Shown one piece after another: positions 1 through 15,300 of a stretch of DNA of 64,000 nt. Where the stretch lies: positions 46,012,767 through 46,076,766 of the forward strand of contig NC_086251.1 of assembly GCF_021018805.1 (NCBI RefSeq). Direction: 5' to 3'. The notes beneath the pieces were generated by a model, which was given only the letters and a program-made list of their open reading frames with translations, had not been told where the DNA came from and did no database searches. Each line of letters begins with the position of its first letter. Within the stretch, counting starts at the first letter, position 1. Position numbers and translations under genes: made by a program. Origin of the DNA: Prinia subflava. Lineage: Eukaryota > Chordata > Aves > Passeriformes > Cisticolidae.

Positions 1-15
1 CCCCAAAGAAACCTC

Positions 16-21
<6 letters not shown>

Positions 22-70
<49 letters not shown>

Positions 71-79
71 CTGAGAGAG
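22..79. repeat. (GA)n microsatellite
   Basis: About 43 bases of uninterrupted GA dinucleotide are followed by an imperfect tail. It sits in the PTPN21 intron after exon 14, about 95 bases past its donor. It is CT-rich on the PTPN21 sense strand. Confidence 0.95.
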
Positions 80-174
80 ATGGGGGGATCGTCACTCATC
101 TTACCAAAACTGATAGCCAAATGCATTTTTAGTTACCACATGAACTGGAAAATTTTTCACAGTATTTCTCTGAC

Positions 175-396
175 CTTGATATGAGACGCATTGATGTAGC
201 CCGTGTTGTTTTCTTTGGTTGGGACCAGCTCTACCCTGGTGTCATCGTAGGGAAGGACGTCCTGGAAGCGGTTCCTCTCGGCGTTCTCGGGCAGCCGCGC
301 GATCGAGCACTCGCCATCCAGCAGCCTTTTCTTCTGAACACGCTCGTACTCGGTGAACACCATCCCCTGCTCCAGCCGCTGCTCCAGGATTTTACA
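175..396 (-). CDS. PTPN21: PTPN21 coding exon 14, start of phosphatase domain (residues 895-968)
   Basis: This 222 nt exon is in phase 0. It encodes [20 protein letters not shown] and on to GYINASHIK. It contains the N-terminal PTP motif ([16 protein letters not shown]) and the phosphotyrosine-recognition segment ([11 protein letters not shown]). Acceptor gttgcag, donor gtcaga. The WPD loop and the catalytic Cys/Arg loop lie in exons left of the window. Confidence 0.94.
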
Positions 397-3300
397 CTGC
401 AACACACAGAGCCATACAGAGTCACATCTGTGGGGAGGTGAGTCTGTTTGAACAGAACGTACGAAGGATAAAATGTATGTACTTTCTTCTCCCACATACT
501 TCTTCAATGCTTCTCCAGCTATTAATGCTTCCACAAACATACCAAAATAAATTAGAGGCAACCCTAACCAGCAGGAATTTTGTTCAAGTGAAAACTAAGC
601 GGCCTGTTATACTTCACTAAGTCACAAAGATTTATGTGGATACTGCTGGTAAAGGAAAAATTACTTCATAGTTTCTGTAAAGACAGCCCAGCTGAGGAGA
701 ATAAAATTGACCAAGCAGACAACTATGCCATACTGCATACTGCTTCAAACACCTTTGATCCATCTGCTCAATATAGCAGCTAGATGACATCCTTTGAAAG
801 GTCTCCTTTAACCTTATAATAAATTAAAAACCCCCAAAATAATAAGAAGAACCCCAAAAATTTAGTTGTTTGGATGGAGAAAAACTAAATTTTGCTTACA
901 GCAGGAAAGCTGCCTCAGAAACTTGCTGCAGTTAAAGTATAAACCCAGAATTTTTTCTAATAGTATAATTCAATCTTTTTTATTTAATAAGCTGTTCCCT
1001 CCTCCTCTTTATTCTTTTGAAACCAAGTTGTTTCTAAATCATAAGACACTTCTGGAATTTCTGCATCTCTTTGCCAACAATATGGAGATATGTAAGACTT
1101 CAGCCAGAAAACTTCATCTATGTCACATGTTCCCAGATTCTTACAGCAACTGCTCTGTGGTATCAGGTCATAGAAGTGTCTTGTATCAAGTAAGTATGCC
1201 AAATGTTGCAGAGGAAGGTGTAAACTTCCATCATATGCAATTTGCACATCATTACATCAACTGTACCAACTCCTTTATTATCATTGGGCTAAATTCACAT
1301 ATTTAAACTGATAGTAACATGGAGCTGAGCAATGAAACAGGCACTGAATCAACACTAAACTTATCTTCTAAAATACCTGCTTCTGGACTTCCTTTTGCGT
1401 TACATGTCTACTTTGCATTGCCTCTTCTCAACTGTTCTAGAAACTATTCCTGTTTCACAGTATTTATTCTACCTCTACATGTCTGCCTGAAGAGAAAGTG
1501 TAGTGGCATGGCTTTGTCATAACTTGACTTTATGGTTTCTTCTTTGCCACAACGCTTTGGGCAGAGCTAGCTGAATACAAACACAGCTGAATCCAGTAAA
1601 GGTCAACCCAGAGAGAGATGATGGCTCTAGGTAAGAGGAATAACCAACACAGCTACTAAACCTGTATCTCAGTAACACAATGTTAATTTTTGTCCCTTAG
1701 CATCTTAAGCAATGTATATGTAGTTCAACACAATTTTTACTGAGTGGTTTGCAAATAATTTTCTTGGTCTGTTCATTTAAACTGCAGCTGGTGAGAGCAG
1801 GGCTTTTCCTTTGGGTTCTAATCCCTAGGTTAGAACCCTGGTGACTAGAAACAAAACTGAGCTAGAGGGGACTGCAGCTGAGGGTGCCCACCCATGCTCA
1901 GCATCAGGTTCTATAGAGACCACTAGATGCTGAATGGGCATTAATCACTGTAGAATTTGGTGTGTTTAGTTGCTCCCTGGTCAGATGTGTAATGGTAGCA
2001 CTGCTCTTCACAGCTCACCACAGCCTGAATATTGATGGTATTTCACTTTCCTGCACTTCTTTAATGATATATGAGACAGGCTTAAGCAGATTTACCAGTG
2101 TTTTTTATCCTGACACAAGCTGATGGAGTCTTATATTTCTCAAAGAATGATCCTCAAATTCTAGAACCTGATGAACTCTCATTGATCTTTTACTGAGTTT
2201 AAGATTTTAGCAGATCAAACAAGTTTCATCTATATTTTATAGGCTCTACCTGAAGAAAACAGATAAATACAATCTGCACAAGTTTATTCTGGGAATGCAT
2301 TTTAACTGCAAAAGTTACTCCAAACACCATATGAATTACTAATAATTGCAAATAAAAACAATCTCACACTCAGAATTTTCACACTTTTTCACTCTACAAA
2401 ACTCCAAATAAAGAAAGAAAAAAGGATGAATTGCACAAAAATATATCACTATGTACCAGTTAATTCACTTCCTGTATGTTCAAAGGGTAAACTACAGTTG
2501 AATCATTCTTATCTTAAAGAAAAATCTGAGTTACACCAAATACTTCTAGCAATGACTTATCAATCAGGAATCTTTATTTTGTTTCTATTCTCAGCATTTA
2601 AGTTGCTTTAATATGAAGCATTTTACAGTCAATAAAATGTACCATTCATAATCATCTAATTCCAAAAAACTGCTAGTATAAATCAAGCATTAAAAAACTT
2701 GAACATACTCGTTCATCATTTGTTGCTCTTGTTGATTCTTCCTTCCCCTCATCTGGCAGAGGCATTCTAGTCAATGCCAGTCCATTTAGGGCAGCTAGCT
2801 TCAGAGGCCCAATTTTTTTTGCATCATTTTTATTCTTTTTCATACCCTGCAAAAGAAAAGCTAAAACTTGTAAATATTCTTAAATATTTGATTAAGTTAT
2901 AAAGCAGAAACCAGATGAGCTCAGCTAACAAAAGATACTTCTCTGGTCCCTTCTGTGAACAGCTCTGACCTTTTTGTTTGATAAGCACTGCAGTGAGAGA
3001 TTAGGGTGGTGGGACCACATTCCTCCAAGGACCCAACACAAGTCTGTCTTCATTCCAGACAGGTTAATGAAACTGCATGAGAATGACAAATACTGTTCTC
3101 TACAAAGCTCATGACTGAGGGTGTGAGGTGGCAACTTTAGATAATTAACATTCTTGAACAGAACCGGGATCACTTCCTAAACCCAAAAATACAGCAAAAT
3201 GATTCCTTACTAGATTATTCGGTTTGCAGGCTCTTTTCTTCCCTACAATCAGGCAACAACCATATACTTTTAAGATATTTGGATATAGTTAAGCATTTAA

Positions 3301-6300
3301 CTAAGTTTGCAACAAACTTGACACACAAAACATGAACACAGAATTGCAGACAGATTGAGTTCTGGACCGGGCCATGAAGCTAAATTATGGAATTACCATC
3401 CATTATTTGATGAAAAAAAACCAAAGGGGAATTTCTATGAGAGAATCAATGCAAACTATTTATTTAAAAGGGGTAAGAGGAAACTTCCTCATTCCTGCCA
3501 TTGCTAAGCTTAATTATTAACAAAAATACACTGAAAATATGAGTGCATATGCTGCTTGAATGATGAATCAATGCTTTCAGAAGTTAAATGGTGGCAAGAA
3601 ATAGGAAGACAAAGCTAAGAGGATGAGACTGCATTTAAAAGTGAAGTGAACACAAACACAACAATAAAAGTTCAATGAAAAGTAAAATGTGCAAGCATTG
3701 GTAGGGGCCAGCTTTGTAACTTGGATATTCATCTCAATTATGAATACAGGAAGGTAATGTTCTGCATTATGGAAAACCACTCTTAAATGCTTCTGAACTA
3801 GAAACTATGTTACAAACACGTTCAATGAAGAAGTTGTAATAATAATTTCATTTAAAGGTTGACAGGAACATGTCATATCTACATAGCTGTCAAAAGGAAA
3901 AGCAGAGTATGACTGGTACACACATTACTGTCTGAAAAACGTATCTTTTGGAGAACAAATACTAAGTAACTATCTATAGGTGAACACAAGCAGGAAGGTA
4001 CCCCTTTTTTCCTCCATATGCACGTTAGGAAAACAGGAGAAAGAAGATGTAGAAAAAACATATACAATTATAAAATTAATTTAAGCTGATGGAGGTTCAT
4101 TTAATTGTGTTCAGCTCCATATATAGCACATCTGACAGACAAAAACTTGTGAGAGTAGTAATTATTTCAATACATAGCTTTTGCATAGGTTAGTTTTTGT
4201 AGTATCTGCTGTTACCACAGCAGTACACGTTACATAGCAGTTCCCCTGCAATCCAATTTGTGCAGAAAACTGTTTGACACTAACTCACGTATCAATTGAT
4301 TTTAAAAGGCAAAGTAATAGTAAAAAATGGTCTTCCTCTATTAGCACCTGAAATCTGCCACAAACTCCATAAAACTGAACAAAAGTTTAAAGCAAAGTGG
4401 GCACAAAGGAGTGCCAGTGAAATTGTGCAGTCCACATAGACCTTGATGTTTCTATGAGGTGGGAATTACAGGAAGGGTGAAACTTGCATTTTTTCACTAT
4501 TTACAATGTCCTAAGATTGGAGTAGGAGAAAGAGATATGGCAAGCAAGAAATATCTTCAGTGGAATAAAAACAGGTTGAAGAGAAGGCAAAAGGGAATGG
4601 ATATCAAAAAGGGAAGGCATGAAGTAAAGAAGACAATGCAAGGAAAGAATTTATTCCTTAAGGTGTCAGGTTCCCTCTTAGGTCAGAAGAAGCAGGCAAA
4701 CAAATTTTTTAAAAAGTAAACATTTTGGCTATATACCATTTTTCAGTGAGAGGAAGATGAGACAGCTGAATGGAAAGAGTTGCTTCTGTTCCAGATAAGA
4801 AGTAGGGCAGAATAGGGATCTAGAACTGATTTTAAATTAGCTCCTTCTAAAGTTCCCAGACAGGTTAGCTTTTCAGATGGATGGAGACTGCACAGCTGGA
4901 TTTTTGTGGGTGGACTAAACAAACAGAACTCAGACATGGCAGAGAAGGGGATAAAAGATAGCTAAGCAAAGGTAACCAGGGAAACATAGAAATAAGAAGG
5001 TCAAACTTAAGGTAGCTTTTAATTCACATGTTTTAAAAGCATCTCAGGCTGATTAAAAGAACCCCAAACCTCAAACAAAAGCAACAATCAACTGCTACAG
5101 ACAACCCAAAACAAGACAAATAGTATCCACTTACACCTAGAGGGGGAAGGCCTTCCACAATATTCTTCTTCCCAGACAAAAGATCGGACACGGGTCTCTT
5201 CTTTACTGAATCTTTCCTTACTCTGTATCTCCCTGATGTTGTAAGATCAGATTCTGACATAGATGGAGTAAGCAGTCCTTCCCCTCTTCTCTGTACCTGG
5301 TTTTCTACTAGTAAATGAACAGGGCTGATATCTTTCATTCTCTTTTCTGCCTCTGTGATATGTAATTTAGGCTCAAGAATATGCAAAGGGCCAGCAGGTG
5401 AAGCAACAGAGCTGTAAGGGTAGTTTAGTACTGAATCACGAGAATAACCTCCCACAACAGATGAAAGTTGGGTTTGATCTTCAGGGAGAGGAGAAAGACT
5501 TGTACTGGCCTTATTCTCTTCTTCAAATTCTTCTTCTTCCTCACTACTGTGAATCAGCATAGTGGCATCTGAAAGGGTTTTCTTGTGATCACAGTTCACA
5601 CACTCTTCTTGCTCACCCTCTTTTTGCTTCGTTCTCTCCATCAGAATGTTGGGCTGTGACCCTTCTGAGATAACTCTTGGAAGAGCCACATCTGCTGCAG
5701 AAGCTGACATGGTCCTCTCTTTAATTCTTAATCCTTCAAAGCTGGGGGTCAAGCCTGCAATTTCGATACTGTTCCTTTTCTGCAGCTGAGCATGGCGTGC
5801 GGATGTCAGCGGTTCACTGACCTCCTGCAGAGAATGCGCCACAGGCAGGCTGTCCTCCTGAAATGTCTGGACAGAATGGTGCACTCGCCTTGTGATGAGG
5901 TCTGGATTGCTGCTGCTGATGTAGATGTGTCGAGAAAGGTCTGGAGTACTGTTGGCAGGTCTTGGGTACGGGTATGGGGGAGGCGGGCGATAGACCTGAG
6001 TCTTCATTATGTTCGGTGCTGGGTAATCCTGAGCCTGGAGCTGCACATTTGTCAGCTCAGGCACGCTGACTGCCCCAACAACCGGGCGCTTTTCAGCGGG
6101 ATAGGGATAGGGGGACTGGCTATGGAAGCTGTAGTTCAGGTTAAATGGATAATGGTTAGACTGTGGGGCAGCAAAGTGGGCATGCTCTCGAATTTCAGGC
6201 TGACTGTAAACTAAGGCATCAGGCCTGCTGTAAGCATAGGAGTTGCTGATGTTAAGATTCCTCATTGAGTGACTCTGCCTATCTGTGTGCACCATCCCCC

Positions 6301-9300
6301 TGTTGAGCTGTCTCATCACAGTCTCATAGTCTGGCGTGGGACGGTAAGAAGGTGGTATTAGTGCACTGTGTCTGTGTGATGGGACATAATCAGTTCTGAG
6401 GACATCACTGCCAGTAATGCTTGGGTTAGAGGACATGGGGGATGGCTGCAAGTAATGCTGTGGGTTGTTCAAGGAGTTTGTGCTGTGTGCACTATAGACA
6501 CTCCCATTGCGGATCCGACCACTGTAGTCATGAGGGGTTCTATCCAAGCTAGTCTGGGAGTGACAGTAGTATCCATTCTGATTGCTCACAAAGAGGTTAT
6601 CTGAAAGCAAAGTTTAAGAACAATCTTTATGTCCAGGATATCAAACAAAGTTATCCTCTATTAAGATGTAGCTAAGGCAATGTCTGAGATTTTCAAAACC
6701 TCGGTTATTCCTAGCCACGTACTAAAATGGGAAAGAAAAAACCCAAACCAAAATCCCAGCTTTTCTGTAATTGTTGATACCCAAGGTTATTTACACCAGA
6801 ATAACCTATTATATTTATTTCAATCGTGTAAATCCCTATGGGAAAACACCGTCTATTTACAAATTACTTTATTCTGTTTAGGAATGGTTTCCTAAGTTTC
6901 AGTCCAAGGTAAACACAGTCCATAGCAATCAACCCCTCTGAAAAAACGAATGTGTACACTAGGATTTGCACTAATGTAATCAGTTTAAACAGCAAAGAAA
7001 GAAAGAAAAAAAAATACAACAAAAATCCAAAACAAAACCAAAATACCACCAAAACCCTAAAAAACAGCTGCATAACAAGCAAACAAAAACCCTTGTTCTT
7101 CTACTCCTTCAGGGTGTAGAAGATATAGCACCACAAGACCTCAAAAAAAAAATCAAATTCACTTCTCTCCAGAAATCTTGGAGGCAGTTTAAACTACGAT
7201 CATATATTGTTCACACACATACATATACCTACACTGCAAAGAAAATGGTCTAACAGTTTATACATCCAAGACATATTTAATCATTTTTATTACTGCTTCA
7301 CTGGATGTACGATTTGTTACCCTCCAAAGGAGAACAATTCGGTCATTGCTGTAGATGCCTTCATGATTTACCTGTCTGGGTGTGCTAAAATAATTGCCAC
7401 ATTTATGTTAATGAATTTGCTGACAATGAAAACTTGAAAAAAATGTTCAAAAATAGGACACTTATATTAGCAAGTGCCCAGCAGTAGTTACAATACTAAA
7501 CTGCTAAGAATTCAGTTACATTCTGAATGTAGCTGAATACCTGTATTTCATTCAGACCTGTGTAAATCTGTTTTGATAGAAAATGTACTTATTCCCTTCC
7601 CAGTGAGCTGGCTTTTTTAGAGTACCATTTATCCAGCAGATCTGTAGGTCTGGAAAGTTCCTATCAAACTTGAGGAGACTTTGCAAAAGATTAGATTCAG
7701 CCCTTCAGGGCAGCAACTTTGTTAATTAAAGATACAATGTGTAACAATCAAAATAATGAGAGTAAGCAGCCCTGACTCGGCTGTGACCTGCTAAGATAAG
7801 GAGTCTACATTGCTTGAGAATATTAATTAGGGTTTGCTTTGGTTTTTTTCTTTCTTTGTTTCAATCAAACATATACCAAGTCCATAACTGGCAAACTTCT
7901 TTAGCCTTTGAATTCCTCTGAACACCTTGTAGTCAAGCAAACTTAGACAAATGTCTCTCTTCCTGCATTCTGGGTTTAATTTTTTTTTAAATTTTTTAGT
8001 TGTGTAAATTGTCTTGGGGCAATCTCTTTGCAGCTATTAAGACCAATATTGACAAGGATCTCACAATGCCATAACACACCAGTTTAATACATGAACCAAA
8101 AAAGTGATAGCTTAAACTCACACAAGGCACCTCAGTCTAGAATTGCTGTCCATCCTAACCAGAATTGCTCATCTCCCATAGGAGAGGATATGGAGGAGTA
8201 ACAGTGGAGGGTTTTTTAGCCTGGAGAAAAAGAGGCTCAGGGAGAACCTTACTGTTCTCTACAACTATTTGAAAGAAGGTTGCAGTGAGGTGTGTTAGCA
8301 TCCTCCCAGGTAATGAGCAGCAGAAGAGAGAATGGCCTGAAGTTGCACCAGGGGAGGTTTAGATTGGATATTAGGAAATCTCTTCTTGGAAAGAGTGGTG
8401 AAGCATTGGAACAGGCTTGTCCAGGGAAGTGGTGGAGTCACCATCCCTGAAGGTATTTAACAGACATGTAGATGTGGCACGTGGGGACATGGTTTAAGGC
8501 ATGGCTTTGACAGTGCTGTGTCGATGGTTGGACTCGATGATCCTAAAGGTCTTTTCCAACCCAAACAATTCTGTGATTCCATTACTGTATTTCACATTAG
8601 CCTATGTGTCTAGAGTAGCAGCAAGCACGTCCATGACTGTACAAACCTACCCCATGTTCACCTATCAATTTATTCACCTATAGCTAAAGTAGCTACAAAT
8701 ATAAATTACTGTTTTTACCTTATAAAACTGTGTAGTGTGGCCATGGATTTAGTGAACTTACCTTGGGAAGATGCATATGGTTCACTATAATGACCATTGT
8801 AATGCAGCTGAGGTGGTGGAGGCATCATATAAGGCTGAGGCTTGGGCTAAGAAAGCAAACATCTTACTGTTACTTAAAAACTGATTATTAATTTTAAAAA
8901 TAATTATTGAAGGTTTTTTTAATACATAATGTATACCATTATATATATATGTAAAATACAATACTATACACATAGCAACACTGCACATTATATATTATGT
9001 TACAATGTGTATAATATTACAAATAAACACATACAAAGCCTTAGTCTTAAACCATTTCTCTAAATCTGCTTTGTTTCTGCTTTGAGATCATACAATAAAT
9101 AATTTTTAAAAAAACAGGAGAAAAACCTTGAAATCACACTCCACTAATCCAAGACTGACATCTAGGAGAGTCTCCTAGAGACAATGTTCCAACTGAAAAC
9201 AGAAGTGTTTAGGATATTTTCCACTGCAATTGTTTTAAGTCTACCATTTAGACATTACATAGCAGCTCTTCCTACAAGTCAGAGACAGTTCCTCACATAC

Positions 9301-12300
9301 TAGACTCATCTTTTTCACTGCTCATTTCATTTCACTGAATGGAGCTAATATTTGATTCAAAGTCAATTTAAATCCATGAAAATGCAAACATGAAGCTATT
9401 TGCTTTCCTTACCATGGACATCCTGGATGAAGATCGTCTTCTAACAGGATTCACTGTCACAGGCTGAGTTTGTCTGCAGAAGAAATTTAATGGTAAGAAA
9501 TTATTCTTAACAATAGCAAGATCTATTTCAAACATCAGAAAGCACTCCCAAGTTCAACTAAAAATCACTCTACATTTCCAGGAGCCAGGCCCACGTTAGT
9601 CTTCCACAAGAGTCTCAAATGGAAAGAGCTCTGTGCATTAGCCAACATCACTAACCAAAAATCCAAAACCCAAGATCAAAATACCTCAGTTAATCTCCTG
9701 TTCTACAAGTCAGACACAAAACTGTATGGGGACTGCAACATTACACATGTTACAGGACCTGGAAAGCATTACTATACTGAATTAACATTTATATGTTCTA
9801 ACATTGATGTCAATGGTAATGAATTTTCATAATTTGTTGGATTGGTTCCAGGACATAAAGTTCACAAGTCTTAAGCTCCTTTCCCCGCCACCCTACACTG
9901 CACATGTGCTCTGCATCTCGAAGCAAGATGGGTCAAAAGACAGCATGATACAAATGCAGGAACAGCTATTTTTTAGTGAGAAAGATGTTTTTAAGCTCAC
10001 CCTTTGGGAAGTGAAGGACGAGAAAGGATGGGAAAGCGTGGAAGGGAAAGAATGAGGGAAGATTTCTGAGAGCCCTCCTCAGGTGGAGAGTCCAATGAGT
10101 CTCTAAAGATAAGGTACGTACAGATTTAGAAAAAAAAGAACCTGAAGTTGATACAGGCATGCATAAGATGGTTTTCAGCTGCAGGACCACATGACAAGAA
10201 ATCTTAAGAGTAGAGATAATCAGAAAAGTTTTTTTGAGGACTTAACCTCATGTAAAACCACGTTGTGAAATAACTGTGAAACAATTACAATAAGTAATCC
10301 CAGAGGCTGATGTCTAAAATAGAACTACAGATCTGACATTATTTAGATAGAAATGCAAAAGTCCCATGAACGCACTACTTCTATCAATGCTTCTTATCAC
10401 TCTCAAAAGACAGACACGTTTACAAGCTTTGAGGTATGAGGTTTACTCTATTTCAAATTTATCTTACTTCTCCAATAAATTAGCATTAAACACCATAATG
10501 AGTCACCTGTGGCACAAAATACTTGATTATCTTTCCACTGGCCTCAGCAGATATCAAACATTTATCTTCCCATGTACAAAGAGGAGAGAAACATATGGGA
10601 ATCATGCTTTTCCAATGACAGATTATTCACTGTGTCTAGTTCTCTATTATTTGACTCAAAAAACTTAACTGAAGGAAAGCTGTTCCAGTAAAATAGCTCA
10701 AATTCCAGCCACTGATTTACAAGTTGGAGACCAGCCCATTTAAATTTAATTTGATGAATTGTATTAAATTTACTTTGCACTGGTGTTACTTGAGCTATCT
10801 GGATTCCATAGATACCTAAAGAACCACATACCTCTTAGCTGTCAATCCAGCACATTTCAGGAGTGCTTCACATACACTGCCCGCCCTTTTAAAGCCTCTA
10901 GTGTCCTTTCAGAGCAGTTCACCCAAACACAGGCCAAAACCCTGGTGGTTCCAGTAGCACTGGCAATATTAGACCCCAAAACAACTGAAGTCTCTCACAG
11001 CACAGTGATCCAGAATTATTACTAATGGTAAGACTTCCACACTTAATATTGCCCTCTGTTATAAAGCAGGATGTATTTAAAAAACTGGTAGTATTTTCTC
11101 AAATAAGATTAAGAAAATAAACCCAAGTTATTAATTACTACCATCTAAAAAGGACAGTAAAGACTTCACAGAGGAAGTGGGAGATTTCACTTCCCAATAG
11201 AAGCTGCAAGGGCACCAAGAGTTCTGCCAATGTATTCTACTTACAGGCTGCATTTATTTAGTCTGTAAAATTTGTGTCTAGCCACACACATCCTCCACAC
11301 ATATTTTGCTGTTTCCATATCTTCCTGCCAAAAAAACAAAATCCAACATTTGCATTAAGTCAAACATTCATACTCTTCACTTGCTTTCAGACAAGCCCCT
11401 GAAATTTTTATGATTAAATTACCATTGACCGATTTAATTTTAATGTAACTTCATTAATGTCACCAGGTTCCCTTAAAACTCTACTTTGCAGATGCAAATA
11501 TACTCTCTAGCCTAACCATTTTTGCAGACTTATGAAATTTGAAAGTAGAAGCCTTTAGCTCAAGGAACTTACCAGCTGTAATACTAACACAATTTACAGT
11601 TGAGATTGCCATAAGATTGTCAACAGCTGCCTTTTGACAAAAGCAACTGGTAGTTGCTGAATAAAATTAATTCTGCAAGGAATGCCATGGCCCATTCCAG
11701 TAAAGCTCTAAGTCTATATTTATCTTTAATTGCCACTAATTCATGTCAAAAAAACACGCTAGAAATTTTACTGGAATGGATGAAAAATCTCAAGCAAACA
11801 CTTCAATGTACTCAACATAAAAGGTCCAGTTTTGAATGCCTTTCTATAGAAAGCTGGCCAAAGACAGTGTTACTACATTTGACTCACTCAGACTGTTCAA
11901 AACTGCTAAATATATGGATAGTAAGATTTAACCTTTGAGTTAAACTATCACTTTTAATTTTTTTTAATTTACTGATGACTTAGTGAAAAAAAACCACATG
12001 TACTCACAGTTTGGAACTGAATTGTCTCCTCTTTGTTTGCCAGTTCTAATGCGAAAAAGGATTTATTGTGGGACATGTTGGCAATATCATGCCACCTGCA
12101 GACAAAAGGGACAGGATATGACTAGACACACTCTGATTTTCAAATCACAAAAAATGGGACTGCAAACCAGAACCACCATCAAGAATGTGGATAAAGAACC
12201 CCCTCATGAGGGGAAGAGGAGGGGCAGACACTGATCTCTTCCATCCCGTGACCAGTGAGAGGACCCAAGGAAATGGCCTGAAGCTGAGTCAGACCAGGTT

Positions 12301-15300
12301 TAGGTTGGAGATCCTGAAAAAGGTTCTCCACCCAGAGGGTGGTGGGGAACAGGAACAGACTCCCCAGGGAAGTGGTCACAGCCCCAAGCCTGACAAGAGT
12401 TCAAGAAGCATTTGGACACTGCTTTTGGACACATGGTGTGACTCTTGGGGTGTCCTGTGCAGGGCCAGGAGATGGACTCAGTGGTCCTCTCAAGACAGTA
12501 TATGCTGTAAGTCTATGATTCTGTGATAAAACATTTTATGATTCTTAAAAAAGTTCATTAATCTATCTGAACAAGTTGTAGAACATCACTTCCATACCAT
12601 TAATGGCTGCTGAAAGGAAAACATGTATGTGACTAACTCTCAGGAAGATGTACAACATGTACAGTAAGATGATTACTTCTCTTCCATTTGAAACTCTTTT
12701 AAGTGTTCTTTAAAAAGAAAAATCAAATTTAGACCAATTTAGTCATCATTAATTATAATGCCCCAACTGCTTGAAAGCAAACCATACATTCCAGGAGAAA
12801 AAATTAAATCTACACTAAACAAAGCCTTTAAGGCATTATTATGCATATTTTCTAGAACTCTTGCACATTGAAAGACAAAAAAAATGTAGACTGCATAAAA
12901 TATATTTATTCATCTTCTTTTTAAACGCAAATTTAGCTTGAATCATCAGTATTCTGTTAGTGTAAATAAAGCCTGTATCATAGATTTATTAAAAGAATGT
13001 TCTGCAGTACATAAACACGTGGAAAAAGCATGACCTGCATATAGGGATCTTTATAAAGGTGTTTTTATGACTCCTGTTTTCATTACATAGAGGAGTCTGT
13101 TAGCATTTTCCATAGCTAAATTAGATTTCTGTTCATATTTAGTCAAAAATTCAATTCTAAGATTAGAGTTCACTAAGAACAAACTCTTTTTTGCTCTAGT
13201 AAAAACTAAATTGCCAAGACTCATTTTATAAAAGAAATCTCAAAATGTTTGTTTATAAATTTATTCTGAATTCTGCCCAAAGATGCCCAAGCAACCCCTC
13301 CTAAAGTCAGTGGGAAGCCATTTCACATGACGACTGAGTTTTAAGTGTTTAGGTAAGTTAGAGCTCTGTCCACAGCTTACAAGAACATTCAATAATACAT
13401 TAAAACAATGTATGAATCCAAAATAATAAAACAAATGTTATTGTGTAGCTGTCCACATATATTTATAATAGATGAAAGGAATTCCTGAACAATTTCACAA
13501 GTGAATATTTCTATATGAATTGATGTGACGATCTCAGGATTTAAGATGCCCTATGTGTTAGACAATTGTTCCTTTTTGATTCAATAAATGTTTTGCAATG
13601 CAACTGTGTATTAAATATTCATGTCTTAGAATTAATCTGTCTTAAAGAGATTAATTTTGCAGTTAATACATTGAGAAATTCCCACTGGCTTCAGTATTCA
13701 CTGTAGCATGATGACTATGAGACTATGTTCAGGTTTATCAAATGTATAAATACATATCATATCTCAGAGTCATTGATACTTGTGAGAAATACACTTCAAA
13801 TGTGAAGTTCACTAAGGTATTTTATGAAAGAACAATACTAACCTAAATACAACAGGAGGACGACCATTTTTGTGTTTCACAAAGATACCATCAAGACATG
13901 CTCCAATGAATATGTCACTTCCTTGGCTGTCCTGTAAAAAGTTGCAAAAAAATATGCAAGTACAGAAAAAAGTCTTTGAAAGCAAAGTTACATAAGAAAC
14001 AACTGCTTTTATAACTCTGGAAGAGAAAAATTCCAGGTGGTTTGGCATTTGAGTTTTATTTACTTTTGGCAGGAAGTAACCACTCTAAACAGGGAGAAAA
14101 ATGCAATTAGACAAAGATCAAAACCCCATTTACCTTTGCAGGATAGGTCTCTTCACCATAGCCCTCCATTCTTTCCACTTCTTGCATATATAACATTTCT
14201 GCATCAGGAGGAGTAAGGCCTCTACAAATAAAACAACAATCAGCTAATATTGCCAATAAGAAGAAATCATCTTTGTTTTACTCTGAATGACACTGTCAAA
14301 GCTTAAAAAGCAGCCCCAGGACCTCCAGGCAACCATCAAATCCTGTTGCTGTTTCTATCTGTACCAATGGCTGATATATTTGGCTCAGCCTTTACATTTA
14401 GATTTTAATAACTTCTTTCTCTCTGGCATCTTTAGGGGTAAATGGCAACAAAGACCAGTTAAAATTACCATCTCTACTAATGGCAGACAATTCTTGATCA
14501 AATCCAGCACTGTCTCCATATTTTCTCACTTTATCAGAGGCACACATGTTCAAGACATGAATGTCCCCTATACTGCTAGAGGCGAAATACGAGGTCTGGC
14601 ATTTTACATTTCAGAAAAGACAGTTTCACCTTCTAAATGCTGACTATTTTACTGTAATACTTTGAAAACATGAAGACAAGATCTGTAGGTAAAGGTAGAA
14701 TTCTTTATAATTAAACCAACTGACAAAGACAGTTTTTTCACAGACTTGCAGTAGTATCACAGGGCTTAAAAGCTTGTGTTTACCTCAGTTATCTCATAAA
14801 ATACATTATTTCTACCTGGAAAATACTGTCATGCTCATTTTTACATCTCTCAATACTTTTTCAATCATAAATCTCTCATTTTCTTCACTTTTTCCCAACA
14901 TCATGAAGATCAAGTTTTCTTTGCTGAATCTAAACCATGCAATCTTGTTACAAGCGCAATTTAAAGATAAGTGAAACTGCAATTTTCAAACTGTTGTTTT
15001 AAAACAATACAGGGGCAAATATTACTCACATAGTCACAAACATTTTTCACTAATGAACTGATAAAGAGAACTTAACTTTCCTTTGTCCTGGACTACTGCA
15101 CGTTAGCTCCCTTCTACCTGAGATCATAAGCATCCTGGCACAGTTACTGTCTCTACATTTCTCCTGCCGTTAACACCTTCCAAAGTTGTTTACTGAGAAA
15201 CATCCGTGCTGGGCTCTGAACTCCACATGAACAAGAGTCAGAAACATTATACAGGTGAACTCATACTATGTAATTGTGTCCTGTATTCTTTTCAAGGTGA

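Noticed and set aside
5137..5138. Alternative GT donor two bases upstream in PTPN21 exon 12
   Set aside because: Using it would shift the frame into exon 13. The gtaagt donor at 5134 restores LPPLGGMKK.
5792..6214. 140-codon plus-strand frame
   Set aside because: It lies fully antisense to PTPN21 exon 12, so it is explained as a shadow of that coding sequence.
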